Below the pieces are notes generated by a model. It worked only from the letters and a program-made list of their open reading frames with translations, had not been told where the DNA came from and searched no databases. Shown here piece by piece: positions 17,583 through 25,723 of a DNA stretch of 64,000 nucleotides; positions within the stretch are counted from its first letter, which is position 1, and every line of letters begins with the position of its first letter. The position numbers and the translations under genes are program-made. The DNA is from Hymenobacter negativus (GTDB lineage: Bacteria > Bacteroidota > Bacteroidia > Cytophagales > Hymenobacteraceae). The stretch covers positions 496,001 through 560,000 of the forward strand of contig NZ_JAEDAE010000003.1 in the NCBI RefSeq assembly GCF_016056375.1, read 5' to 3'.

Positions 17583-17590
17583 CAAAGGTA
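17583..17590 (-). promoter_or_regulatory. Bacteroidota -7 promoter box for ftsX
   Basis: TACCTTTG on the minus strand fits the TAnnTTTG element of Bacteroidota housekeeping promoters. It ends six bases before the ftsX ATG, so transcription would start at or next to the start codon. Confidence 0.65.
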
Positions 17591-17617
17591 ACGGAAGGGA
17601 TAAGGAAAAAGAACGTT

Positions 17618-20600
17618 CTACAGATTCGTGCGCGGGTCGTCGTCCACGGTCATCACCTCCTTGCCTTCGCGGGCCTTCTGGGTGTTGCGCTCCTTCTTTT
17701 TGGGGTTTTTGCGCGTGAACAGCTCGCCGAAAGTGTTAAACTGCTCAGTGTGCAGCAGCGACAGGCCCGCCCGGGGCTGGTTGATGGTTTCCAGGTCGCG
17801 TGGGGTGGTTTCGTAGCGCAGCTTTGCCCGGAATTTGCCATCAGCCCGCAGGTAGTATTCCAGGCTGAGGTCGCCGAGCAGGGAGGCTTGACCGGCGGTG
17901 TTGCCGGTGCTGGTAGGCGTAGTAGAACCGCCAGGCGTTGTGCTGTTTACCAGGTTGGAATTGCTGGTGAAGCCGCCTTCCCGCGTCACGCGCAAACGTC
18001 CGTTCAGAAAGGAGTAGCTGAGGCGCACTTGCAGGGCTTGCAGTTGCTCGGCAGTGATGCCGTTGATGTTGAAGTCGATTTCCAGGTTCTGGTCGATTTG
18101 CGAGGTAAGCAGGCCAAGCTGGGTACTCAGCACCTGGCCCAGGCTCTTGAACGCCGTATTGTCCTGCCCCCGAATGGAAATGGTGTTGCCAAACGAGCCC
18201 GGCGGCGAAAGCTGCTTGAATACCAATAGGCTGAATACCTGTCGGTTAAGCTCCTGCTCGTCGTTGCGCAGCGAAGTGGTGAAGGCGGCCAAATCGCCTT
18301 GGAGCGTGCCAGGCGTGTCGTTGAATTCCAGGTTGAGCTTGATGGCGGGCAACAGCAGCGGTCCGGTCAGGTTCATCACGGCCGTCACGGGCACCACCGC
18401 CACGCTCCCCGACGAGCCCGCGCCCAGCACCGGCGCCAGCGAGGTGCGTTGCGTGTAAGTCGCCGTCACGTTCATCTCGCCAGCCAGCGGGTCGCCGTTC
18501 CAGGAAATAATGCCGCCGGGGCGCACCACAAACTCCTTGTTAATCAGGCCTTGCAGCGTGAAATTGTAAGCCCCGCGCACTATCTCCACCTGCCCGTACA
18601 TATTGAACTCACCGCGCGTGTCAATGGCCATACGCAATTGCCCGGCCGCCGAGCCGCGAATCACGTCACCAGTGCTTTCGTCAAGCAAAATCTCCACGTA
18701 GGCCTCTGGCGTGATGGTCAGGTTCATGTTCAGCTTGATGCCTGAGAGGTCCACCTTGTCCTGCGCGGCCACCGCTACAGCCTTTTTCGTGATGACGGTA
18801 TCGCCTACCGGGTTGTTATTCACGAACTTGATGTAGCCAGCCTTCTCAGCTTTGGCCGCGTTGTCGAGGGGCAGGCTCACGCGGGTGCCGGCTTCGCTGC
18901 TGGCCCGCACGGTCACGTCGAGGTCGTCGGTGGGGCCGGTTACGCGGGCGGTGCCGGTGGCGTAGGCCGTGCCGAAATACAGCTCATTGTCCTTGCGCGT
19001 GGTGTTGAGCACCTGCATCTTACGGAAGTTTGCTGCAATATCCAGGCTCATGTCGTTGAAGCCGTGGTGCGTCACAATGCCGTCCACGGTGCCGGTATTG
19101 CCCAGCACATCGCGCAGCTTGATGTTGCGGAACTCTATCGATTTGTTGGTGAAGCTGATGCGGTCGGCAAACGTGTAGGTCGTGCCCAGATAGCCGAAGG
19201 TCAGGCGGCCGTTGGTCACGTCCACGTAGCCGAGCAGGTTGGGCGCGTCGAACAGACCCGTGAGCCGCAGCTCGCCCCGCCCGGTGCCGCCCAGATTCTT
19301 GAACAGCGACCCCAAAAACGGCTGCGCCAGCACAATGGGCGCGTCGTTGAGCGTGCCGGTAAGGTTGAACTGGTTGGTCTGGTCCTTCGGGGCAATGTCG
19401 CCCAGCACGGTCAGCACCGACTGGCCGGCGCGGGCCACGTCCAGGTTCACGCGTAGCTTGCCGGCGGCATTATCCCAGTCGCCACGCCCGGCCACCTGCC
19501 CAATCAGCGTGCCGTCGTATTTCAGCGAATCCACGCCCAGCGTACTGCTGATGGCCAGCGGGCCGTACACGCCGCTTACGGTGCCCTGGGCATTCACGCG
19601 GCCCGAGAGGTTCTGCCCGGTCAGGCTTTTGAGTGTCGCCAGCTCAAAGTCCTTGATTTGCAGCTGCAACGGCGGCTGGCTGGCATCGGGCGAGATAAAT
19701 CCCTGGGCGCCCACAAACTGCTCCCCATTGCTAAAAGTCAGGTTCTTGATGTCGAATTCCTTGCCGTAGTTCGAAATCTTGACCGAGTTGTTCTCGGCAA
19801 TAGTCCAGTCCTTGTCCAGCAGGTGCACATCGGATTTCCGGAAAATCACCTCCACCGCCCGGGCCAGAAAGCCCAGGGAGCCGTTGATGGTGGCCTTGTT
19901 GGTGGTACCCGTCTGGGCCAGCGAGGTTGAAAAGTTGATGCGCTGCTGGTCCCACACGCCTTCCACGATGAACTTCTCGGTGCGCCCCAGCCCCGGCAGC
20001 ACCTGCCGGTCGCTCGTGATACTGGCCTGGGCCAGAATGTCGGGCTTGTAAGGCAGCTTCGAGGTCAGGAAGTCGAAGTTGTCGTTCACCGTGCGCACCG
20101 GGCCGTAGCGCAGGCTGTCGAGGTGGCCGCCGAGCTGAAAAATCGACGTGGCCCCGTTCCGGAACGAGCCGTCGATGCGGCTGCCGTCGGCCACCCGCAA
20201 GTCGGGCACAAACAGCGTCAGCAGCGGGTTGGCCTTTTTCAGATTCAGCAGCAAATCAACCTGATACACCGGCAGCGCACGCTGGCGCTTGCGGCGGTAG
20301 TAGTCGGCCGTGGCCGTGGGGTTGCTCTCAAAATTGAGCCGGTACTCGGTGATGAGCGTCTGCACGTCGCGCACCACATCGGAGGTGTTGAAGGTGCCGG
20401 CCAGGCTGGCGTTCAGGGCTTCGGAGCGCAGCGTGACGCGGCGCTGGTTGAGGCGGTTGCGGGTGCTCACCACGTCCAGCGTGTCGAGGTTGAGCTTGCG
20501 GCCTTCCAGGGTAAAGCGCGAATGGCGCAGGCGCGCGTAGCCGATGAGCGAATCGAGCTGCACCCCCTTGAATTTCACGTCGGCCGTGGTGCTCACGGTC

Positions 20601-22237
20601 AGCGGCTGGCTCAGCAGGCCCAGCGTGCGCAGGTTGGCGTAGTCGATTTTAGTCTTCACGTCCACGTTTTCGTGCTTGCGCTCCAGGTCGATGTGGCCGT
20701 CGGCCACCAGGCGCACGGCCGGGTCGTTCACGCTGGCGTGGCCGTTGAAGTGCAGCGGCCGGAAGTCGCCATCAAACGCAATGTTGCGGTAGCGGTAGCC
20801 ATTGAGCCAGATGGCCGGCACTGTGAGCTTGGCCTTGCCCTGCGCGAAGGCCGGCAAAAAGCCCGTGCCGGCCACGTGCCCGTCCAGCGTCACGTCCCGG
20901 ATGATGCTTTCATCGCCCAAAAACTTGCCGAGCTGGAAGGCGTTGGAGCGCACCGTGCCCTCGTAGGTGGCGTGCGTGAGGTCGGTTTTGGTCTTCAGGT
21001 TTACGTCCGTGGCCACAAAGCCCAGGGCCGTGTCGAACGAGGCATTGGCCACGAAGTCATCGTAAAAGCCCAGCATCTGGCCCTGCAGTTTCACGGTGCC
21101 CAGCTTCTGCACAAACTTATTGGCCGCCGCCGGCAGCCAGTGTTTCAGGTCGGCGGCCACCACCACCGAGGGCAGCAGGCGCAGGTCGATGAAGCTTTCC
21201 TTGTAATTGGGCAGGCCGTCGGCGTGGGCGCGCTTGGCCACAATGTGGGTGCCGCTGCCGTAACGCACGTCGAGGTTGTTCACCTTGAAATCGCGCACGT
21301 AGCCCGAGGCATCGCCCGAAATGGCCACCGCCTCGTGCATTTCGCTCAGCTGCGGGGCAAACTTGGCAATGTCATCCGAATACACTTTGGAATTGCGCAG
21401 GTGCGCAATGGTCTTCATCGAGTCGTTGTAGTCGGTGAAGTTGCTGAATACCCGAAACTCAAACCGCACGTAATCCTTAATCTGGCTGCGGCCCACGCGC
21501 AGGCTCAAGTCTTTGAACTCCCAGAAATGCGGCCCGTAGGTCATGTCCGCCGTGATTTCGCGCAGCGGCGTCCGTGAGGGCGTTTCCACGGCGTGCAACT
21601 GGCTGATGCGCATGCGCAGCGTGTCTTCGAGCCGGATTTTGGAGATGTCGGCGTAGATGCTATCGACTAGCAGATGGTCGTAGTCGATGCTCTGACCGTA
21701 TGTTTTGGCGCGCGGCACGTCGCCTTTCTCGATGGCAAAGTGGCCATTGCGCAGCGCCACAGCGGCTATTTTGAAATCGAAAGGGGCCGACTTCGTGGTG
21801 TCCTTCGAAGGACCAATCAACCGCTTCACCGCCGTCATAAACTGGCTGAACGTGGTCGAATCGGGCTGGCCGGGCAGGTTTTTTAGCTCGAAGCGCGGCT
21901 CATTCAGCGTGAGTGTGGCAATGTGCAGGTGGCGCGGGTCGAACACCGAAAACAGCGAAATGTCCGCGTCGGCCCGTCCAATGCTGAACAGCTCACCGCC
22001 GCGCCGGTCCTTCACGCTCACCGCATCGAGCAGCACCCGCGAAAACGGCCGGATATCGACCGCGCCGATGGTGACCTGCTGCCCCAGCTTCTGCGTCAGC
22101 ACGTCGGCCGCCTCGTGCGCCAGGCGCGTTTGCACGCTCGGGATGCGCAGTGCCACCAACGCCCCCACCACGGCCAATACCACCAGCAGCACGAGGCCCA
22201 GCAGTATTTTTAGCAGAATGGCGAAGAAACGACGCAC
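17618..22237 (-). CDS. tamB: TamB-like translocation/assembly module protein (DUF490)
   Basis: A protein of about 1539 residues with one N-terminal membrane anchor (ILLKILLGLVLLVVLAVVGALV spans it) and a very long beta-rich periplasmic body. The C-terminal DUF490/TamB domain covers roughly the last 400 residues and includes NDEQELNRQVFSLLVFKQL and ITAEQLQALQVRLSYSFLNGRLRVTREG. TamB-family proteins bridge the inner and outer membranes and are linked to outer-membrane protein assembly and lipid transport. The GTG at 22237 is preferred. A TTG at 22282 extends the frame by 15 residues but coincides with a probable promoter box. The gene is divergent from tsaD, a common Bacteroidota arrangement. 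Confidence 0.9.
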   Translation of the reverse strand: MRRFFAILLKILLGLVLLVVLAVVGALVALRIPSVQTRLAHEAADVLTQKLGQQVTIGAVDIRPFSRVLLDAVSVKDRRGGELFSIGRADADISLFSVFDPRHLHIATLTLNEPRFELKNLPGQPDSTTFSQFMTAVKRLIGPSKDTTKSAPFDFKIAAVALRNGHFAIEKGDVPRAKTYGQSIDYDHLLVDSIYADISKIRLEDTLRMRISQLHAVETPSRTPLREITADMTYGPHFWEFKDLSLRVGRSQIKDYVRFEFRVFSNFTDYNDSMKTIAHLRNSKVYSDDIAKFAPQLSEMHEAVAISGDASGYVRDFKVNNLDVRYGSGTHIVAKRAHADGLPNYKESFIDLRLLPSVVVAADLKHWLPAAANKFVQKLGTVKLQGQMLGFYDDFVANASFDTALGFVATDVNLKTKTDLTHATYEGTVRSNAFQLGKFLGDESIIRDVTLDGHVAGTGFLPAFAQGKAKLTVPAIWLNGYRYRNIAFDGDFRPLHFNGHASVNDPAVRLVADGHIDLERKHENVDVKTKIDYANLRTLGLLSQPLTVSTTADVKFKGVQLDSLIGYARLRHSRFTLEGRKLNLDTLDVVSTRNRLNQRRVTLRSEALNASLAGTFNTSDVVRDVQTLITEYRLNFESNPTATADYYRRKRQRALPVYQVDLLLNLKKANPLLTLFVPDLRVADGSRIDGSFRNGATSIFQLGGHLDSLRYGPVRTVNDNFDFLTSKLPYKPDILAQASITSDRQVLPGLGRTEKFIVEGVWDQQRINFSTSLAQTGTTNKATINGSLGFLARAVEVIFRKSDVHLLDKDWTIAENNSVKISNYGKEFDIKNLTFSNGEQFVGAQGFISPDASQPPLQLQIKDFELATLKSLTGQNLSGRVNAQGTVSGVYGPLAISSTLGVDSLKYDGTLIGQVAGRGDWDNAAGKLRVNLDVARAGQSVLTVLGDIAPKDQTNQFNLTGTLNDAPIVLAQPFLGSLFKNLGGTGRGELRLTGLFDAPNLLGYVDVTNGRLTFGYLGTTYTFADRISFTNKSIEFRNIKLRDVLGNTGTVDGIVTHHGFNDMSLDIAANFRKMQVLNTTRKDNELYFGTAYATGTARVTGPTDDLDVTVRASSEAGTRVSLPLDNAAKAEKAGYIKFVNNNPVGDTVITKKAVAVAAQDKVDLSGIKLNMNLTITPEAYVEILLDESTGDVIRGSAAGQLRMAIDTRGEFNMYGQVEIVRGAYNFTLQGLINKEFVVRPGGIISWNGDPLAGEMNVTATYTQRTSLAPVLGAGSSGSVAVVPVTAVMNLTGPLLLPAIKLNLEFNDTPGTLQGDLAAFTTSLRNDEQELNRQVFSLLVFKQLSPPGSFGNTISIRGQDNTAFKSLGQVLSTQLGLLTSQIDQNLEIDFNINGITAEQLQALQVRLSYSFLNGRLRVTREGGFTSNSNLVNSTTPGGSTTPTSTGNTAGQASLLGDLSLEYYLRADGKFRAKLRYETTPRDLETINQPRAGLSLLHTEQFNTFGELFTRKNPKKKERNTQKAREGKEVMTVDDDPRTNL

Positions 22238-22279
22238 CGGGGTAATGGGGGATGAACGCGGGAAACGCGGGTTAAACCG

Positions 22280-22287
22280 CAAAGTTG
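22280..22287 (-). promoter_or_regulatory. Probable -7 promoter box for tamB
   Basis: CAACTTTG on the minus strand differs by one base from the TAnnTTTG consensus and lies 42 bp before the preferred tamB start. It overlaps the alternative TTG start, which argues against that start. Confidence 0.4.
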
Positions 22288-22391
22288 CGGCTTTTTAGTC
22301 GTTGGTGGCAACCGATGGCCAGCTTAGCAACCATCAGGCCAATGGAACGGCTACAGTTGAGCCGGGGTTCAACTCTATCGCGCCTTGGTGC

Positions 22392-22399
22392 GACCTTTG
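22392..22399 (+). promoter_or_regulatory. Probable -7 promoter box for tsaD
   Basis: GACCTTTG, followed by C, differs by one base from TAnnTTTG and lies 24 bp upstream of the tsaD ATG. Confidence 0.45.
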
Positions 22400-22423
22400 C
22401 CCGCTCAACCCTCCATTTGCCCC

Positions 22424-23437
22424 ATGCCTGCGCATCCCATCATCCTCGCCATCGAGTCGTCGTGCGACGATACCGGCGCGGCCGTCCTGGCCGGCGGCCA
22501 GCTGCTGAGCAACGTTGTGGCCACCCAGAAAGTCCACGAGCAGTACGGCGGCGTGGTGCCCGAGCTGGCCTCGCGCGCTCACCAGCAGCACTTGCTGCCC
22601 GTCGTCACGGCCGCTCTCCGCGAAGCCGGCCTCACCAAAGCCGACCTCGACGCCGTGGCTGTCACTCAGGGGCCAGGCCTTCTGGGTTCCTTGTTAGTAG
22701 GCAGCATGTTCGCCAAGACGTTGGCGCTGGCGCTGGACAAGCCGCTGCTGGCTGTGAACCACATGCGCGCCCATATTCTGGCCCACTTCATCCGCGACCC
22801 CAAGCCCACATTTCCCTTTCTTTGCCTCACCGTGAGTGGCGGCCACACGCAGCTGGTGGTGGTGAAGTCGGCCTTGGAAATGGACGTCATCGGCCAAACC
22901 ATTGACGACGCCGCCGGCGAAGCCTTCGACAAAACGGCCAAGCTCCTCGGCCTGCCGTACCCCGGCGGCCCGCACCTCGACAAGCTGGCCCGCCAGGGCA
23001 ACCCGCAGCGCTTCGCCTTTCCGGTGGGGGCCATGCCGGGCTACGATTTTTCGTTCAGCGGCCTGAAAACCTCAGTGATGTATTTCCTGAAAAAGGAAGT
23101 GGCCGCCAACCCCGATTTTGTGCAGGAAAACCTGGCCGACCTCTGCGCCAGCATCCAGCACACCATTGTGGCCACGCTGCTGCGCCAGCTCCGCCGCGCC
23201 GCCGCCGATACCGGCCTTACGCAAGTGGCGCTAGCTGGCGGCGTGGCCGCCAACTCCGGCCTGCGCACTGCGCTAGAGGCCGAAGCCGTAGCCCAGGGCT
23301 GGCAGGTTTTCATCCCGGAATTTCAGTTTTGCACCGATAATGCTGCCATGGTGGCCATGACGGCCCACTTCCAATTCGAAGCCGGCGACTTTGCCGACCA
23401 GCTCAGCAGTCCCAACCCGCGCCTGAAGCTGACGTAA
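22424..23437 (+). CDS. tsaD: tRNA N6-adenosine threonylcarbamoyltransferase, catalytic subunit
   Basis: A 337-residue TsaD (Kae1/YgjD family) that attaches the threonylcarbamoyl group to A37 of ANN-decoding tRNAs, together with TsaB and TsaE. The N-terminal ILAIESSCDDT, the metal-binding histidines H113 and H117 in NHMRAH, and the C-terminal GGVAANSGLR followed by CTDNAAMVA are all intact. The ATG at 22424 gives the standard N-terminus. It is followed after 86 bp by smpB, which has its own promoter box. Confidence 0.97.
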   Translation: MPAHPIILAIESSCDDTGAAVLAGGQLLSNVVATQKVHEQYGGVVPELASRAHQQHLLPVVTAALREAGLTKADLDAVAVTQGPGLLGSLLVGSMFAKTLALALDKPLLAVNHMRAHILAHFIRDPKPTFPFLCLTVSGGHTQLVVVKSALEMDVIGQTIDDAAGEAFDKTAKLLGLPYPGGPHLDKLARQGNPQRFAFPVGAMPGYDFSFSGLKTSVMYFLKKEVAANPDFVQENLADLCASIQHTIVATLLRQLRRAAADTGLTQVALAGGVAANSGLRTALEAEAVAQGWQVFIPEFQFCTDNAAMVAMTAHFQFEAGDFADQLSSPNPRLKLT

Positions 23438-23456
23438 CCACCCGGCGCCCCCGGTC

Positions 23457-23464
23457 TACCTTTG
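23457..23464 (+). promoter_or_regulatory. Bacteroidota -7 promoter box for smpB
   Basis: A perfect TACCTTTG on the plus strand, just after the tsaD stop and 59 bp before the smpB ATG. Confidence 0.65.
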
Positions 23465-23523
23465 GCGCCCCATTCGCCGCCGTTGGTCCAACCGCCAACC
23501 ACGAGCACCTGACAACTAGCCCA

Positions 23524-23985
23524 ATGGCCAAGAAAGACGACAAGCCTACCATCATCAACATCAAAAACCGCCGCGCCAGCCACGAATACACCTTTCTGGC
23601 CAAGTACGACGCGGGCGTGATGCTGCAAGGCACCGAAATAAAAAGCATCCGCGAGGGCAACGTGAACCTAACCGACGGCTACTGCACCTTCGACCACCGC
23701 GGCGACCTCTGGATTCACAGCATCCGCATCGCGCCCTATTCCTTAGGGACTTACAACAACCACGACGCCATGCGCGCTCGCAAGCTCCTGCTCAACAAGC
23801 GCGAGCTGAAGCAGCTAGCCGGCAAAAAAACCGACCAGGGCCTCACCATTATCCCCCTGCGCCTGTTCGTGACGGACCGCGGCTTTGCCAAAATCGAAAT
23901 TGCCCTCGCCCAGGGCAAAAAGCTCTACGACAAACGCAACGACCTCAAGGAAAAAGCCCAGAAGCGCGACATGGAAAGAATGTAG
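23524..23985 (+). CDS. smpB: SsrA-binding protein SmpB
   Basis: A 153-residue SmpB, the partner of tmRNA in trans-translation, which rescues stalled ribosomes. The family landmarks are NRRASHEYTF, GTEIKSIREGNVNL, RKLLLNKRELKQL and the basic C-terminal tail that occupies the decoding centre (KRNDLKEKAQKRDMER). The length is normal. tmRNA itself is not in this window. The gene is followed directly by an inverted repeat. Confidence 0.97.
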   Translation: MAKKDDKPTIINIKNRRASHEYTFLAKYDAGVMLQGTEIKSIREGNVNLTDGYCTFDHRGDLWIHSIRIAPYSLGTYNNHDAMRARKLLLNKRELKQLAGKKTDQGLTIIPLRLFVTDRGFAKIEIALAQGKKLYDKRNDLKEKAQKRDMERM

Positions 23986-23987
23986 CG

Positions 23988-24083
23988 GATTGGTGGATTA
24001 GCGAGTTGGTGGATTGCTGCGTTAAGAATGCCACTACCGTAATTTGCAGCCTACAATCCACTAATCCATCAATCCACCAAATT
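23988..24083. repeat. Intergenic inverted repeat (family E, GGTGGATT type)
   Basis: Plus-strand words GGATTGGTGGATTAG and TTGGTGGATTG (23988-24016) are mirrored by CAATCCACTAATCCATC and AATCCACCAA at 24055-24080. Each arm carries two to three GGATT units. The element starts three bases after the smpB stop and runs into the TTG start codon of the next gene. It fills the whole 96-bp gap. Confidence 0.75.
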
Positions 24084-24873
24084 GAATCCCGGCATCTGCG
24101 CGCTGAGCGCCGTCCCCGTCCGCGCCGAGCCCAACGACCGGGCCGAACTCGTTACCCAGCTGCTTTTCGGCGAGTGCTACCACATTCTGGTGAAACAGGA
24201 AAGCTGGTTGCAGGTCCAGCTCGCCGCCGACGACTACGTGGGCTGGATTGATTTCAAGCAGCATACGCCCGTTACACCTGAGTATTACGCTGCCTGGCGC
24301 GCCCAGGACCACCCCCGCGCCCTCGACGTGGTGCAGGCCGTGAGCGACGCCACCACCAAGATTCCGCTCACGCTCGGCTGCCGCCTGCCGTTTTTCGATG
24401 GCATGAACGTGCGCATCGGCGAGCGCGACTACTTCTACAACGGTACGGCCACCAACCCCACCGCCCCGCCCGACGCGGCCCGCCAAGCCTTATTGTTGCG
24501 CAAAGTGGGCCTGCTTCATCTGAAAGCGCCCTACGTGTGGGGCGGCAAAAGCATCTTCGGCCTCGACTGCTCCGGCCTGTGCCAGCAGCTCTACGGCCTG
24601 GTGGGCATTCAGCTCCCGCGCGATGCCCGCCAGCAGATTGACCACGGCCGCCCCGTGCACTTCGTGGCCCAAGCCAAATTCGGCGACCTCGCCTTCTTCG
24701 ATAATGCCGAAGGCCGCATCGTGCACGTGGGCATGGTCATGGACGAGGGCCAGATTCTGCACGCCCACGGCGAAGTGCGCCTCGACCCGCTCGACCACAA
24801 CGGCATCTACAACCGCGACCGGCAGCGCTACTCCCACAAGCTGCGCCTGATAAAGCGCCTGCTGCCGGAGTAG
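24082..24873 (+). CDS. NlpC/P60 cysteine peptidase with SH3-like N-terminus
   Basis: A 263-residue protein. Residues 1-60 form an SH3b-like domain (VPVRAEPNDRAELVTQLLFGE, WLQVQLAADDYVGWID). Residues about 140-250 form the NlpC/P60 domain with catalytic C163 in LDCSGLC, H215 in IVHVGMV and a third polar residue at H227 (LHAHG). Such enzymes cleave the stem peptide of cell-wall fragments, often the gamma-D-Glu to diamino-acid bond. There is no signal peptide, so it may act in the cytosol on recycled muropeptides. The start is a TTG inside an intergenic repeat; no ATG would keep the conserved first strand (GICALSAVPVR). A strong hairpin 88 bp downstream probably terminates it. Confidence 0.9.
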   Translation: MNPGICALSAVPVRAEPNDRAELVTQLLFGECYHILVKQESWLQVQLAADDYVGWIDFKQHTPVTPEYYAAWRAQDHPRALDVVQAVSDATTKIPLTLGCRLPFFDGMNVRIGERDYFYNGTATNPTAPPDAARQALLLRKVGLLHLKAPYVWGGKSIFGLDCSGLCQQLYGLVGIQLPRDARQQIDHGRPVHFVAQAKFGDLAFFDNAEGRIVHVGMVMDEGQILHAHGEVRLDPLDHNGIYNRDRQRYSHKLRLIKRLLPE

Positions 24874-24890
24874 GAGGGGAGGACGCCTCT

Positions 24891-25084
24891 TGTCATTGTG
24901 AGTGGAGCGCAGCGAAACGCGGCAATCTGTCCTGTATTAACCCAGACACTTTCTTTTACCAGAAAGCCCCGACGCCTCGTAGTGTTGGGGCTTTCGCGTT
25001 TTAGAAAGGCTTTTCATATCATCAGGTTGGTCGCTGAAAACAGGACAGATTGCCGCGTTCCGCTGCGCTCCACTCGCAATGACA
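24891..25084. repeat. Intergenic inverted repeat, family B (TGTCATTG type), copy 1
   Basis: Two 44-bp arms (24891-24934 and 25041-25084) are inverted copies with two mismatches. They share the terminal word TGTCATTG.GAG and end in GGCAATCTGTCCTG. Related arms with the words TGTCAT followed by CCTGAGC or TGCGAGC occur at 38327-38420, 40451-40615, 51386-51500 and, as a single arm, at 49494-49519. A terminator hairpin sits in the spacer. Confidence 0.85.
24962..24998 (+). terminator. Terminator-like hairpin after the NlpC/P60 gene
   Basis: A 12-bp stem with one wobble pair (24962-24973 with 24984-24995) forms a GC-rich hairpin with an A-rich left side and a T-rich right side. It is located between the two arms of a family B repeat. 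Confidence 0.65.
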
Positions 25085-25170
25085 GGCGGGCTGAACTTAA
25101 CCCCCGCACGCTTGTTTATCTGGTCGGAAACCGCTAGCTTTCGGCGGGTTATCCGAACCCAAAAGCGTGT

Positions 25171-25662
25171 ATGGACCAAAAAGTGTTAGTGCTGAATGGC
25201 GACTATACCGCCATCACCCTGTGCAGCGTGCAAAAGGCGTTTGTGCTCCTGTTTCTCGACAAAGCCGAGATGGTAGCCAAGTCCGACGGCACCCTTCGAA
25301 CGATTTCGCAGGCCTACCCCAAGCCGAGCATCATCCGCTTGCAGCGTTACGTGCGCGTGCCCTACAAAGGCATTGCCCTGAGCCGCCACAACATCTTCAA
25401 GCGCGACCATTTCGAGTGCCAATACTGCGGCTCGACCAAAAATCTCACGCTCGACCACGTGGTGCCCCGCTCGCGTGGCGGCGAATCTTCGTGGACCAAC
25501 CTGCTCACGGCCTGCGCCCGCTGCAACCACGCCAAAGGCCACCACACGCCCAACGAAGCGGGTTTGACCATCCGGCAGCAGCCCAAGAAGCCCACGCTTG
25601 CGGGCTTTCTGCGCCTCTCGGCAGGTACCATTGACCAAAACTGGCACGCGTATCTGAATTAA
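25171..25662 (+). CDS. HNH endonuclease
   Basis: A 163-residue protein of the short HNH type found alone in many Bacteroidota genomes. Two CxxC pairs (C83/C86 and C115/C118) form a structural zinc site. The active-site strand LDHVVPRSRGG (D95-H96) and the following NLLTACARCNHAKGHHTP complete the beta-beta-alpha metal fold. By family it would nick or cleave DNA with a divalent metal; target and role are unknown. No restriction, methylase or toxin partner gene is next to it, so a host-defence role is not supported by context. The N-terminus (VLVLNGDYTAITLCSVQKA) is typical of this subfamily. Confidence 0.92.
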   Translation: MDQKVLVLNGDYTAITLCSVQKAFVLLFLDKAEMVAKSDGTLRTISQAYPKPSIIRLQRYVRVPYKGIALSRHNIFKRDHFECQYCGSTKNLTLDHVVPRSRGGESSWTNLLTACARCNHAKGHHTPNEAGLTIRQQPKKPTLAGFLRLSAGTIDQNWHAYLN

Positions 25663-25689
25663 GTTAGGTCATACGGGGTTGGGGCGGAG

Positions 25690-25697
25690 TACATTTG
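25690..25697 (+). promoter_or_regulatory. Bacteroidota -7 promoter box for the desaturase gene
   Basis: TACATTTG fits TAnnTTTG and ends 26 bp before the desaturase ATG. The longer open frame that starts upstream of this box is therefore unlikely to be translated. Confidence 0.6.
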
Positions 25698-25723
25698 TTC
25701 TTCATTCTCCCCAAGCCCTGCTT

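Noticed and set aside
20123-21577. A 484-codon open frame antisense to tamB
   Set aside because: It is a shadow of the long biased tamB frame; the product is low-complexity His/Gln/Val-rich and has no start context.
23988-24083. Possible CRISPR-like array of GGATT words
   Set aside because: The units are short, imperfect and arranged as an inverted repeat; there are no regular spacers and no cas genes.
25171-25662. HNH nuclease as part of a defence or restriction system
   Set aside because: No methylase, toxin, retron or other defence gene is adjacent; neighbours are a cell-wall peptidase and a desaturase, so the claim is not supported.
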